Shown one piece after another: positions 1-12,676 of a stretch of DNA of 64,000 nt. Under the pieces are notes generated by a model. That model ran no database searches and was not told where the DNA came from. It was given only the letters and a program-made list of their open reading frames with translations. This DNA comes from Thamnidium elegans (lineage: Eukaryota; Mucoromycota; Mucoromycetes; Mucorales; Mucoraceae). Position numbers and translations under genes: made by a program. The stretch spans positions 682,001 to 746,000 of the forward strand of contig JAIXMG010000010.1 of assembly GCA_025201345.1 (NCBI GenBank). The letters run 5' to 3'. Positions within the stretch are counted from its first letter, which is position 1. Each line of letters starts with the position of its first letter.

Positions 1-3000
1 ATATTCATTTAAAGGCGCTAAAAATATATCATGAGCGTCTTCAAAAACGGCACCACTGGAGATATGTTGCAACATTTTAGAAACCTATAAAAAAAATATT
101 TTAGTCGATATGATAGATAGCTGATATATTTATTATATCTACTTCAGCCAAGTTCTTTCTTTGAATCGGATTAATTACTGCGTCAATAACATCGTATTGT
201 TCGGGCGCACTAAGAAAATGATAATTAATAAATTAAATATATACATGTATAGTTTTTATAACATACACAATAGCAGGATTCAAATATCGGTAATAGATAA
301 AGTTACCAATAATACGAATGATACGTTCATGAGGTTCATTAGAAAAATTCTCTTCTAAGATTAATCTTAATTCCCTTGCTACTACACGAATACCGTAAGG
401 AACAGAATCCACAGTAGACGTGACGGCCGTAAAAAATTGCTCTGTAATTTCTCTCAAATTACGAAGATGAATAACAAACGTGTCTCTTACTTCTGAATCT
501 GATAGAGCTTCTTGGGATGTCACAGCGTGAGGACGATTAGAGGGCATACCCGTTCTTGATTCTTCATCATTGATAGCTTTATGATAAATACTAACAGGAT
601 CCGTTTCGAGGTCCAAAAAATCGTTATGGACTACTTCATTTACGAGAGGGTTTAACAGCGTACGAAAAAACTCGCGCTCTTTTGCTCCTCGATTGGTTTG
701 GACGACGAGTTTCATAAAAGTGTAATTTCCACGCATAAACTCCTGTGTACTTTCTACATCTTTCATTTCCTCAGCAATACAATACTACATAAAAAATATT
801 ATTACTTGAGCTTTGTCTATAAAACTATTTTTTAAAAAAAATTTACCTTGCAAAGATTAATAAGTAAAAATTCTTCACGAGCATTTGTAGCATAACCAAA
901 CAAAGAAAGAACAGTAGACTCAATTAGCTTATGACTTGAGTGAACACCTAAATCTTGTCGATTTGTCATGGATAATAATCGAGCTAAATACTTTGGTTCC
1001 GTTTGCAACGTGTATACGAGCTGCTGGAATAACTCTAGTCGCTTTCTACTATCTTTATCAATGCTAGAAAAAGTAAATGGATTGGACTGAGTATTCTTAG
1101 CAGCCAGATGGTTCATAATTCGTTGTTGTTCTTTTTTCTTTTTAAACGCTCCACTATGCTTCAAAACTTCGTCTATCGAAATAGCATTCTTCAAAAATAA
1201 GGCAATTTGAATATCAAGTACATTAATATGAGAATCTAACTGATTGTTCTCTCGAATATGCTCAATCACTTGCTGACGCATATCTTCCAACACTAATTCA
1301 CGATCGAAATCAAGATCGCTATCATCTAGAAGATGGATAAAACTCTTGACAGTGCTGATCGAAGGATTTGAATCTGTGGTTAATTTCTTATATGCATTAC
1401 CGAGTAATTTATTTTTGACAAATTTTTGTACTTTAATAATTTTGTCTATGTGAGTACGGTAATAGTCAATCGTTTGTTGGTACTTGAGTCTAGCGAGATA
1501 TCCACGAGAAATACACTGTAATTTTATAATAAATCGCTCTTGTGATAATAATATTTTTTTTCTTTCGGCAATTCTTGCGCGAGTAGAGTTTCCACGAACG
1601 CGAGCTTGAATTCGGGTAATTTGATTATTAAAATCATTTGATCGGTGTGCATTTTGTATGCAGCAAAATTCTTTTCTAGCAAGCCACGTCCTTGCAATAG
1701 ATTGGCAAGCTACTAATTTATCTTGATTCACTTCCTGAGACCAATAGCTTTGATAATCTACTGAAATATGAGTATCTATAGTCAAACTGTCAAAGATAGA
1801 CTTACCATCTCCAGTAATAGACGAATGAGAGGATTCTGAATCTGACTCTTCCTCAATAATTAAATCAGGTGTCTGAATAGTACGCCCAAAATTATTAAGC
1901 ATGGAATCGATCCCAAAAGTCGGTTTAAAGCCACAATGATCATCCTCATCGTCTGATTCGTTCAATTCTCGCCGTAAAGACGAACCAATGTTCATAAAGT
2001 TAGGCATAGTTATGCCCGACGAATCCAAATGACGCTGTGTTAAACTTAATTCCTCATCTAGTAAAGTTTTTAACATCACTAGTATCTAGTCAACTATTTT
2101 TCTAAAAAAAAAAAAAAAAAACTTACTTGTAAACTGAAGTTGTCCTAATAAATTCTTGATGTTGGGAGCCATATTACGTCTAGATAATAAATGACTGGAA
2201 TAAAGAAAAAAAATCAGGTTATGAGTGTTTCATTCAACTAAATTTATCATATCAAAAGATTACCTAAGAGCATGGATACAGTAAATAACTTTCGGAATGT
2301 TTTTTTTTTCATAAAGATCAGTTAGTTCAAACCAGAAGATTTGAGGTAATCGAACAACCTTTAAAGCATCAAAGAAGTAATTGATGTTATCAGAGTGGCG
2401 GAATTGCAGTTTAGAGTCCTATTGTACATATTTAGTAAATAAACAGAAAACATAATTATACCAAAACCAAAAAAAAAAGGAACGTACTTGAAATATTTTA
2501 CGGACAATACCAGGGGAAAACCAGTCGGCGAGTTTGGCTAATACGATCCCATTTCTCATAGACTCTTCTAGTTTTATAATAGGGTCAATTTCGTATTGTA
2601 GACAATCTTCTATCCATCTAAAATTAATAAGCGAAACGTATTAAAAGCGATTTCAGTATACATTGATTTTTTTTTTTTTTACTGTACTCTTTTGCTTCAC
2701 CAATATGACAGAGATATTCATACGCTAACAGATTATTTCTTTGCTTATCCATCCACTGGCTGTTTTGTGCCTTGTCATTCTTTTGAAGTCTTATACGGCC
2801 TAAAATTTGACGTGTTAGTATCGGAAGGCTAATATAGAAGTAGTAGAGATGTACCTTGCATTCCTATTAATAAAGTTAGTAAATAGAAAAAAAAATATCT
2901 TCCGATTTTTTCTTTATTGCGTAACTTACCGACTACATCTTGAGCATCCTCAGTAATTGTAGGTATATGAAGATCAGTCAAGCCGTTTTTACCGGCCATA

Positions 3001-3038
3001 ACAGACAATCTCTTCAAAGGATTAGGTTCGGTTGCCAT
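1..3038 (-). CDS. IQG1: IQGAP-family RasGAP-related scaffold protein, partial
   Basis: Cytokinesis and actin-ring scaffold of the IQGAP/Rng2 family. Nine exons are visible (3038-2930, 2799-2688, 2617-2488, 2418-2264, 2194-2127, 2078-847, 784-267, 209-143, 84-1), about 825 codons, and the frame stays open off the left edge, so the RasGAP C-terminal domain is missing. An N-terminal calponin-homology domain spans exons 2-5 (EAKEWIEDCL, LEESMRNGIVLAKLADWF). Exon 6 carries about four IQ motifs (for example SIARTWLARKEF and ISRGYLARLKYQ) that should bind calmodulin or myosin light chains; a calmodulin gene lies at 31.6 kb. A GRD (RasGAP-related) domain follows, with the family signature YYRYLNPAIVAPEQYDVID across an intron. 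The start is the first Met upstream of the CH domain. IQGAP GRDs usually lack GAP activity, which is family knowledge and not visible here. Confidence 0.93.
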
Positions 3039-3444
3039 TATTAAAAATCAAGAAATGTATTAGTTGAAGTTTGTTCGTGATAATATTAAGTAGTTTAAGA
3101 GAGAAAGGAAGAACAGAAAGGAAGAACAGAAAGGAAATAAATTATTTGCAACAATTATAAAGAGAACTTTTTCAAATGCATTCCTTACATAGTATAGTAA
3201 TTGAATTTGACAAGTTGAATATGATCACAGTGACGTTTTGCAATACTCTATTGAAAATACATTGATAAAAAAATAGTCCGATATTAACAAGTAGTTGAAT
3301 TTGTTATCATTTTTAAAGGAAAAAAAAAAGATTTATTTTAATCAAATTCATTACTACTACGAAAGACTACTACAATTTACATTTAGGAAAAAAAAAGAGA
3401 GGGAAGTTGTGTTATGGGGACGTTTATGCGTGTCTGTATGTAAA
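3039..3444. other. Intergenic spacer between two minus-strand genes
   Basis: Short AT-rich spacer holding the 3' flank of the PP2A gene and the 5' flank of the IQGAP gene. About 2.5 copies of a 13-bp purine-rich repeat (GAAAGGAAGAACA type) lie near 3105-3138. No coding evidence was seen. Confidence 0.6.
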
Positions 3445-4145
3445 TCAAACATTACTTTCCAATGCTCTTGTAGCAAAAAATTGAACGTCAACATCTTGAT
3501 CTGAGCTAAGTTTTTCAAGGGTAGGTTTAACTGAGGAGTTAACAAGTTCAACTGTACTGGGATCCTTTTTCAATAATGGTATCAAGGTCTCCAATGATTT
3601 AGCAACGTTAAAACGGATATTAGGGATAGGATCTTTAGACATCTCAGTGATTGTAGGAAGAATAGATTCTTTAACCATGATGGGAGTCAAAGCCTCAGCC
3701 ATTGTCTAATATACGTTTTAGATTTCTATTCAGCCAAAGAGGAAAAATAAATAAGTTAACTTACTGTCAAAGCAAAAATTGTAGTCATTCTGTGCAAATA
3801 ATTCTCATCGGTTGTCATCTTCATCACTTCAGGAATAATAGCAGTCTTTGCCCAGTCAGCACCAAAAACTTCGGTGAGCTTCATTAAATTTACAGTAGCA
3901 GCCTCACGAATAGAGAATACAAGGTCACGAAGCCAAGACATACATAATTCTAAAAGTTTTTCTTCAAAGAATTTAGATCCGAATTGTTTAGCTAACAGAG
4001 GGATATATTCAATAATAGCCAGGCGAATACGCCATTGTTTATCTTCTGATAATTCAACAATAGCAGGGAGTAATGCTTGAGAAACACGTTCAATTCCAAT
4101 AGCTACAACGATGGTGGTTAAAATTTAATAACGTTTGAATATACG

Positions 4146-4177
<32 letters not shown>

Positions 4178-5820
4178 CATACCTTTGTTGATTGTTTCCA
4201 AGTTGGAAATGACATTCAAACGAACATCAGGGAACTCATCAGTTAATTGTTGCAAAAATAAAGGTAATAAATATTCCATAGTACTATCCACTACACTGTA
4301 AGTATAATTATATAGCCCAATATACATGTAAATATAACTTACGCGTCTTGACCAATAATAGGAGCTAATCCACTAATATCCTTTGCAAGAGCAGCACGGG
4401 CATGTTGATTCTCGTCAGTAACAAGTAATTTTACGCAAGGTAAAAGGTCTTGAAGAATGACAGACTTATCAACAAGCTTAGCATATCCAGGAATTTGACT
4501 AGCAGCAGCAGTTCTAACTTCACCCTCTGTATCCTTCAACATATTAACAAAAGCGGTTGTAAAGTTTTCTCTAGCGATCTCTTGTCCAAATGAATCAGCA
4601 AGCTAGATAATAAAAAGTTAATTTTTTTTAAATTAATTGTAAAATATATTAAACACGAACCTCGACATATTTTGAGGCAACCATATATCTAACTCTCCAA
4701 CCTTTATCATTTGACAAAGAAGTAAAGGCGGGCAACAAAAGTTCTTTGGTTTGCTCTTTTGATAAACGGTTAGCAAGTGCAACCAAAACTTCGACTGTTA
4801 AAAGACGAACAGAATCTTGATCATCTTGAGCTAATTTCTGGAATAATGGAATGACGGTAACAAGAACATCTTCGGCAGAAACTTCACTAACAAGATTCTA
4901 ATAGTAAATTATGAGTATTTTATCATTGCAATATCATTCTTCAATACTAAAATTACCACTAAAGCTTTTGCGGCAGCTCTTCTAACCATGGGACTAACAT
5001 CCTCTGCTAATTGTGTGAATAAGCTAGCCATGAAAGGTTAATTTAAGGATAATGACACCACGAATAATAATAATAAATATACAAAAAAAAAAAAAAAAAA
5101 ACTTACGTTTTTAATTCTGCTTGAAGAGTACCAGAAGCTCTCTTATAAATAGCAACATAAAGACCAGTTGCAGATGTTCTGCTAGTAAACCAATCTCCAA
5201 CACTCAATCTCTTAAGAAGAGGAACAAAATATTTTTCAAGGTGATCTTCGGGTAAAACTTCTACAATGTGGCAAAGGGAAGTAACAGCCTAAAGTAAATG
5301 ATTAAAAAAAAAAGATGAAAAAAAAAAAAGGTTTTCTTATGCTTACTTTATCTCTAACAGAAGCCTCTTCAACGGCAGCAATATTCTCCAAAGGAGGTAA
5401 AAGATAATGAGCATACTCAGTACCGCCAACAGCATCAACTAATTTACCAAGTTCTTCAGCTAAAGCTAACAAAACGTCATCTTCATCGTCAATGGATTCT
5501 AAGAGGATATGTAGATATTGTTACCCAATCTGAAAAAAAACACGTACTTTTACATAAACTTTTTTTTTTCTTTTTTCTTTTTTACCTTGAAGGAAAGGAA
5601 CAAGTTCATTTCTAGTTCTCTCAACACCGAGTGCATTGGCAATAATGTCAAGTTTCTTAATAGAATTAAGTCTATATGTAACGTCTTCGTGTTTAAGTTC
5701 ATCAATTAAAGCTGCAACATTATTAATTCCTTCATTCAAAGCAGGGGGATCTTCATCCATAAATTCAGTAGCAGGAACTGCTGTAGTATCAATATCCATG
5801 TCCGTAGGGTTTAAAGGCAT
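3445..5820 (-). CDS. TPD3: PP2A scaffold (A, PR65-type) subunit
   Basis: Structural A subunit of protein phosphatase 2A; it bridges the catalytic and regulatory B subunits. Nine exons (5820-5586, 5498-5347, 5288-5107, 5023-4957, 4897-4661, 4602-4343, 4295-4183, 4102-3765, 3705-3445) join in frame to 614 aa, the usual family length. The protein is an array of roughly 39-residue HEAT repeats, visible in blocks such as [37 protein letters not shown] and [20 protein letters not shown]. The N-terminus has an extra acidic leader ([19 protein letters not shown]) before repeat 1. One donor is GTTCGT, weaker than the rest. The gene ends about 400 bp upstream of the IQGAP gene on the same strand. Fungal orthologues are S. 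cerevisiae TPD3 and S. pombe paa1. Confidence 0.95.
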
Positions 5821-6486
5821 ATTAAATAAATATCAGAGCTTGAAATAATATGACTCTGAAGTAATTGGAAAAAAAGAAAAAAAATAAAAATAAAAATTAG
5901 AGGGGAGAATATCACGCACAAAAAAAACATTCATGACGTGGACTCCAAACTTTTGATTTCAGATAGTTTTTTTCCTGTTTTCTTCTGCCATTTTCATGCA
6001 AGTTTTTATAGTTCCATATTCGTTTTATTCATACATAACTCGAATTTATTACTATAATATAGGGTGAAATGCTATCATGATCAGTAAAATGCTAGATATC
6101 AATGTATTATTGTTATTTTTCTTTATCGTTTTTATCACCTGTCGTTAGCCACTAAAAAGGGTTACTAGATTTGGCAAGTCGGGGATCAACGCACTAAACA
6201 ATCAGCGTACTTCTCTTGAAAAGTTTTATGCCTTGATTGTCTGGGATGTATATCTTTTGGTTGCACGAAATCCATCATTTAGTATATACTTTTTTATTCC
6301 CCCAGTGCAGAAATATATATCATATCGAACAAATCTTGCTGTCTCAACATTTTTAACTTTTTGATTCGTATTAAAATTTAATAGTGAAAGTAACTTTCAT
6401 TTTTGAAAGTATAATAATTTAATAAGTTAATGGATATATAATCAAAAATAGATTATAAAAGCCTAATTAGGGTTATTTTAAATAAT
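5821..6486. other. Intergenic region, no gene seen
   Basis: About 670 bp of AT-rich DNA between the PP2A promoter side and the 3' end of the repeat-protein gene. It contains A-rich tracts just upstream of the PP2A start and no extended reading frame with coding character. Confidence 0.6.
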
Positions 6487-9400
6487 TTAAAGGGGTAAAG
6501 CAGCTAAAAGTCCAGTATTAGAGGGCTTGGTAGCAGAGGCAGAAGCAGAGGCAGAAGCAAAGGCAGGAGCAAAGGCAGAAGCATGGACTGAACTAGGTTC
6601 ACTGGCAGATTTTGAAGCGGTATTAGCTAAAAGGCTTCTAGCGCCTCCAACAATTTCATGGGCAATAGAAGCAGCAAGTTCACTCTTAATATCATCAAGG
6701 ATCATATCAATCATGGCATTATCTTTCTTCCCATCCTTGGAGTTACCAAAGTCAGGGAAATCAAGCCCATCCTTGGAGTTACCAAAGTCAGGGAAATCAA
6801 GTCCATCCTTGGGCTTACCAAAGTCAAGATCAAGACCATCTTCGGGCTTACCAAAGTCGGGAATACCGAATGCAGCACGAGCAACCTAGAAAAAAACTTT
6901 AGTTATATGTTTACAAGTCGGTTTCTAATCATCAAACTTACAGGTGTGGGTGTCTAAAATATTACATGTAAATATTTAGTATAAACAATTAAACAAAAAA
7001 TGAAAATAAATCACTTACAGCATTAGCTTGGTGAGAAGAATGTGCTGATTTAATGGCAGCAACACGAGCTCTCAAAACTGCCTTAGCAGAGTTAGAGGAG
7101 GAAGGAACAGCGCTGGAAGAAGCGGAAGGGATTGATCTAATTGAACCTGAAGATGAGGGTTCGTCTTGAGCTGCGTAGACGTTAGAAACAGAAGGAGCGA
7201 CAAGTAATTCGGAATACTCACCATTCATATCGTAGATCGCACGCTTTGCACTAGCAATATTGAATATTTTACCATCTTTTCTAGTTGCATCACCGATATC
7301 ACCTGCGACTCCACTGATAGCACCTGTAGCACCTCCAACAGCACCACCAACAGTATCGGCAGCTCCAGAAACATCACTAATAGTACCGGCAACATCACTG
7401 ACGGCACCAGAAGCGTCACTGAGTCCACCAGAAATATCACCAGCGTCGTTAGCAACAGCACTAGCAGCACCGGAAGCGGCACTGGTAGCGTCACCAATGG
7501 CTCCTGCAACAGAATTGGCAGCATCACTCATAGCATGACTAAGAGCATCTTTAGCGGCATTACCAATAGCTTTACCAAGAGCATCCTTAGCGGCATTACC
7601 AATAGCTTGACCAAGAGCATCTTTAACGGCATCGCCAAGAGAATCTTTAGCGGCATCACCAGTAGCATTACCAAAAGCATCTTTAGCGGCATCACTAATA
7701 GCGTGACCAATAGCATCTTTAGCGGCATTACCAATAGCTTTACCAAGAGCATCTTTAGCGGCATCACCAATAGCATGTCCAAGAGCATCTTTAACGGCAT
7801 TACCGAGAGCACCAGCAGCATCTCCGACAGCTCCAGTAGCAACATCACCAATAGCACCAAGAGGATCACCGGTTAATCCCTTACCAGCATCAGTAACGCC
7901 ATCAAATACATCGCCAATAATACCGCCATTGCCTCCGAGAACACCTGTAGCATCACCGAGAGTACCAACAGCGTCACCAGCAGCGTCGCCGAGAGATCCA
8001 GTAACGCCTTTGGCGGCATTAACAGCACCACTAGCAACATCACCAATAGCACTTGCACCTCCACCAAGAGCGTCTGTAGTGGCTCCAGCGGCCTTACCGA
8101 CGGTGCTAACAGCATCAGTAGCACCACCGACAGTATTACCAATAGTATCGGTAATACCACCAAGAGGATCTCCACCTCCACCAAGGATACCTGTAGCATC
8201 TTCAGCTAAATCTCCAGCAGCATCGGCAGCTCCGCCTACAACATTTCCAGAAGTACCGTCAAGAGGATCTCCTCCGCCGAGAGCATCTCCAGCTCCTGGA
8301 TTCAAAATAGATCCTACACCATCAACAAGACCTTCGATAACATTACCAACGAGTCCGCCTACACCGCCAACAAGTCCTGTGAGAGGGTCTGTCATACCGT
8401 TTCCAGTAGCTTGATCGACGCCATCAATGGTATTTTCAACGCCATCAATGAGGCCGCCAGCGGCATCAGTAGCATCGCCGGCAGCATCGCCGGCAGCATC
8501 TGTAACACTATCAACGGTATTTTTAACACCATCAATAAGACCACCAGCGGCATCAGTAGAACCGCCGGCTGCACCACCAGCAGAACCTGCAACGCTATCA
8601 ATGGCATTTTTAGTACCGTCGGTAACACTATGAACAGTACCGTCAACAACATCTGTAGTTTTGTCGACAGCTTCTTCAGCAGCACCAGTAACACCATGTA
8701 CAGCAGAATCGGCACCATCAGTGACACCACTGAGCGCACCACCGGTAAGACCATTAGCAATACCAGCGGCAGCATCAGAAGAACCATCAACAATATCTTT
8801 AGCTCCTTCGGTAACGTGATCAGTAGCATCAGTAGCGGCATCAGTGACATCGCCAACAGCATCAGTTACAGCACCGATAGGATCAGTTGGAATCTCTGCA
8901 ACATCTTTAACAGTATCGCTAACCAAATTTTCAGTATCACCGACGAGATCGGTAAGACCGGCGGCTCTAAGTTTAGCACCACCAGTGACGCCACCAATAG
9001 AATCAGAAACACCGTGGACAGTACCGTCAACAACGTTTGTAGTTTGATCGACAACACCTTCAGCGGCACCAGTAACACTGTGTACAGCAGAATCGGCACC
9101 ACCAATGACACCACTGAGTGCACCACCGGTAAGACCATTAGCAATACCAGCGGCAGCATCAGAAGTACCGTCAACAATATCTTTAGCTCCTTCAGTCACA
9201 TGGTCAGCAGCATCAGTAGCGACATCAGTGGCATCGCCAACAGCATCAGCTACAGCACCAATAGGATCAGTTGGAATCTCTGCAACGTCTTTGACAGCAT
9301 CGTTAACCAAATTTTCAGCATCACCGGCGAGACCAGTAAGACCAGATCTAAGTTTACCACCAGCAGTACCCTTAACGGTATCTGTAACGCTATGAACGGC

Positions 9401-10226
9401 TCCGTCAACAACATCTGTAGTTTTGTCAACAACTTCTTCAGCGGCACCAGTAACACTGTGTACAGCAGAATCGGCACCACCAATGACACCACTGAGTGCA
9501 CCACCGGTAAGACCATTAGCAATACCAGCGGCAGCATCAGAAGTACCGTCAACAATATCTTTAGCTCCTTCAGTAACGTGATCAGCAGCATCAGTAGCGA
9601 CATCAGTGGCATCGCCAACAGCATCAGCTACAGCACCAATAGGATCAGTTGGAATCTCTGCAACGTCTTTGACAGCATCGTTAACCAAATTTTCAGCATC
9701 ACCGACAAGATCGGTAAGACCGGCAGCGGAAATTCCAGTAGTTTTATGGGCAATACCAGAGATAGAAGCAGAAGGCTTTCCGTGAGAAGCATGGGATTTC
9801 CCGTTCTTGACTTCATTAGCAATAGAAGACTTTGCGTTGCTAACGAAACTACCTACATTAGCAGCAGCAGAAGTGACAGAAGGACTGGCAGGGGCGTTTG
9901 CTGCGAAGTTAGCGACATTATTAGCGCGAACGTTATTGGGAAGCATAGGATGTAAAAGGTTACCCAAAAATGCATTGATATCATTCAAAATGCCGTCGGC
10001 ATGAAGGTCTAAATAGTTTAATATTAGAATGACATGAAGGTGGGACGGGAAAAAATAAGAATTTTTTACCTGCGGCGGCAGTAGGAGTAGCGGCAACGGA
10101 AGATGAAGGGAGAACCTTTGAGGCTAGTAAAGCCTCTCTGACCTTTTGGACAGAAGCATGATCAAGAGCATTTATACCCATGATCATGGCGGTAGTAGCC
10201 ACCATATAAGTTGTAAGATTGACCAT
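6487..10226 (-). CDS. Secreted, cysteine-free tandem-repeat protein of unknown function
   Basis: Not assigned to a known family. Four exons (10226-10070, 10008-7019, a 12-nt microexon 6953-6942, 6885-6487) join in frame to 1185 aa. Residues 1-20 look like a signal peptide (MVNLTTYMVATTAMIMGINA). Residues 149-274, 275-402 and 403 to about 520 are three near-identical modules (TDPIGAVADAVGDATD, DHVTEGAKDIVDG, GIANGLTGGALSGV). A Gly/Asp/Ala-rich region follows, then eight units of a 12-residue amphipathic repeat (DALGKAIGNAAK type), then four units of a FGKPxDGLD repeat in the last exon. Composition is dominated by A, G, D, V and T, with no Cys in the repeat body. The 12-mers resemble LEA-like helical repeats only superficially. 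Location is inferred as extracellular or cell wall; no GPI signal is evident. A TATA-like element lies about 60 bp upstream. Confidence 0.8.
6720..6885 (-). repeat. Short tandem coding repeat (FGKPxDGLD type)
   Basis: About four units of 36-48 bp near the start of the last exon of the secreted repeat protein. They encode variants of DFGKPEDGLD, DFGKPKDGLD and DFGNSKDGLDFP. Neighbouring units are nearly identical in DNA, consistent with slippage or unequal exchange. Confidence 0.7.
7525..7815 (-). repeat. 36-bp tandem coding repeat (12-aa amphipathic units)
   Basis: Eight consecutive units of a 12-residue repeat, of which one is shortened to eight residues. Examples are DALGHAIGDAAK, DALGKAIGNAAK, DAIGHAISDAAK and DAFGNATGDAAK. 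Small residues, Asp and Lys recur at fixed positions, which predicts an amphipathic helix. Confidence 0.85.
8600..9721 (-). repeat. Three long tandem coding repeats (378-384 bp period)
   Basis: Modules begin at about 9721, 9343 and 8959 on the minus strand, giving periods of 378 and 384 bp (126 and 128 codons). The first two are almost identical over most of their length at the DNA level, including synonymous sites; the third is more diverged. This suggests recent duplication or gene conversion. Confidence 0.9.
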
Positions 10227-10765
10227 GTTTAATATATAAAAGACTATATTTTAATAATGAAAAAAATCAGTGATCGTTAATCTGACTTATATACTTTTTT
10301 TTTTTATATATAGAAAAAATGACATTCTTTGCTGGATCTTATTTAAATTGTCACTTGTAGAAAATAGAAGAATAATATCCGTACTATTATAATGACAACA
10401 CAATTTCTTATGCGGTCCATGTTCGTATAATTAGACAACATACTCAAAAAAAAAAAAAAAAAATCGGAATCCATTATATTCTTCTTTGAAGAACAATGAG
10501 ATGTCTGTTATTTTTTAATTGGCTTACAGAAAAAAATATAATACCCCACTTCAATTTAGCTTCATTGGTGTCCAAATATGGATATACGATTTAAAAAAAA
10601 AAGTTTTTTTTTTTTTTTTTTCTTCTTTATATACATTTTATATGGATTTATACTCTAGATTACAATTTCGTTTGTTCGTACGTCGTTTTTACATTAATCT
10701 TTCATCATAAATTTTCTCTCTTTTTTTTATAAAAAAAAAAAACTCCCAATTACTAAAGCATAAAA
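10227..10765. promoter_or_regulatory. Divergent promoter region: repeat protein (-) and AGC kinase (+)
   Basis: About 540 bp of shared upstream DNA. On the minus strand TATATAAG lies at 10286-10293, about 60 bp before the repeat-protein start, and is a credible TATA box. The kinase side has long poly-T and poly-A tracts close to its start codon and no obvious TATA element. Confidence 0.5.
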
Positions 10766-12343
<1,578 letters not shown>

Positions 12344-12676
12344 TATCCAGCTTTAATAAACGTTATATTTCAACCTAATGCTACTATTTCTTTTATAAGT
12401 GGTAATATATAACTACAGTATGTAAGTGAACATTCTGCCGATTTAAAGTTAACTTACAAAAGGTTATATCCGCTCAGGATTTATAAGCCAAACTAAAACA
12501 ATGGGTCTTAGCCTCCGGCCAATAAAATTTTGTTTGGGACAAAAAGGGATGAGAGTGACGTTTCTTGCGTCTAGCGTTTGCTCCGATCTAAAAAAAAAAG
12601 CTTCCGTATAAAAAAGTTGCATACGACATGTCTTACTTATTTCTTCTTCATATCTTTATACTTATATAAAAAAAAA
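12344..12676. promoter_or_regulatory. Upstream region of transketolase
   Basis: A 330-bp spacer. A CCAAT box occurs at 12519-12523, about 155 bp before the transketolase start, in a locally GC-richer patch. A-rich sequence directly precedes the start codon. Confidence 0.4.

Noticed and set aside
7525..7815. Regular 36-bp repeats that could suggest a CRISPR array
   Set aside because: The repeats are contiguous with no unique spacers, encode the 12-residue units in frame, and the organism is a eukaryote.
8411..9955. 514-codon open frame on the plus strand across the repeat-protein gene
   Set aside because: It is the antisense of a compositionally simple repeat array. Low-complexity sense repeats without stop-generating antisense words leave the opposite strand open; it has no promoter, splice or domain evidence.
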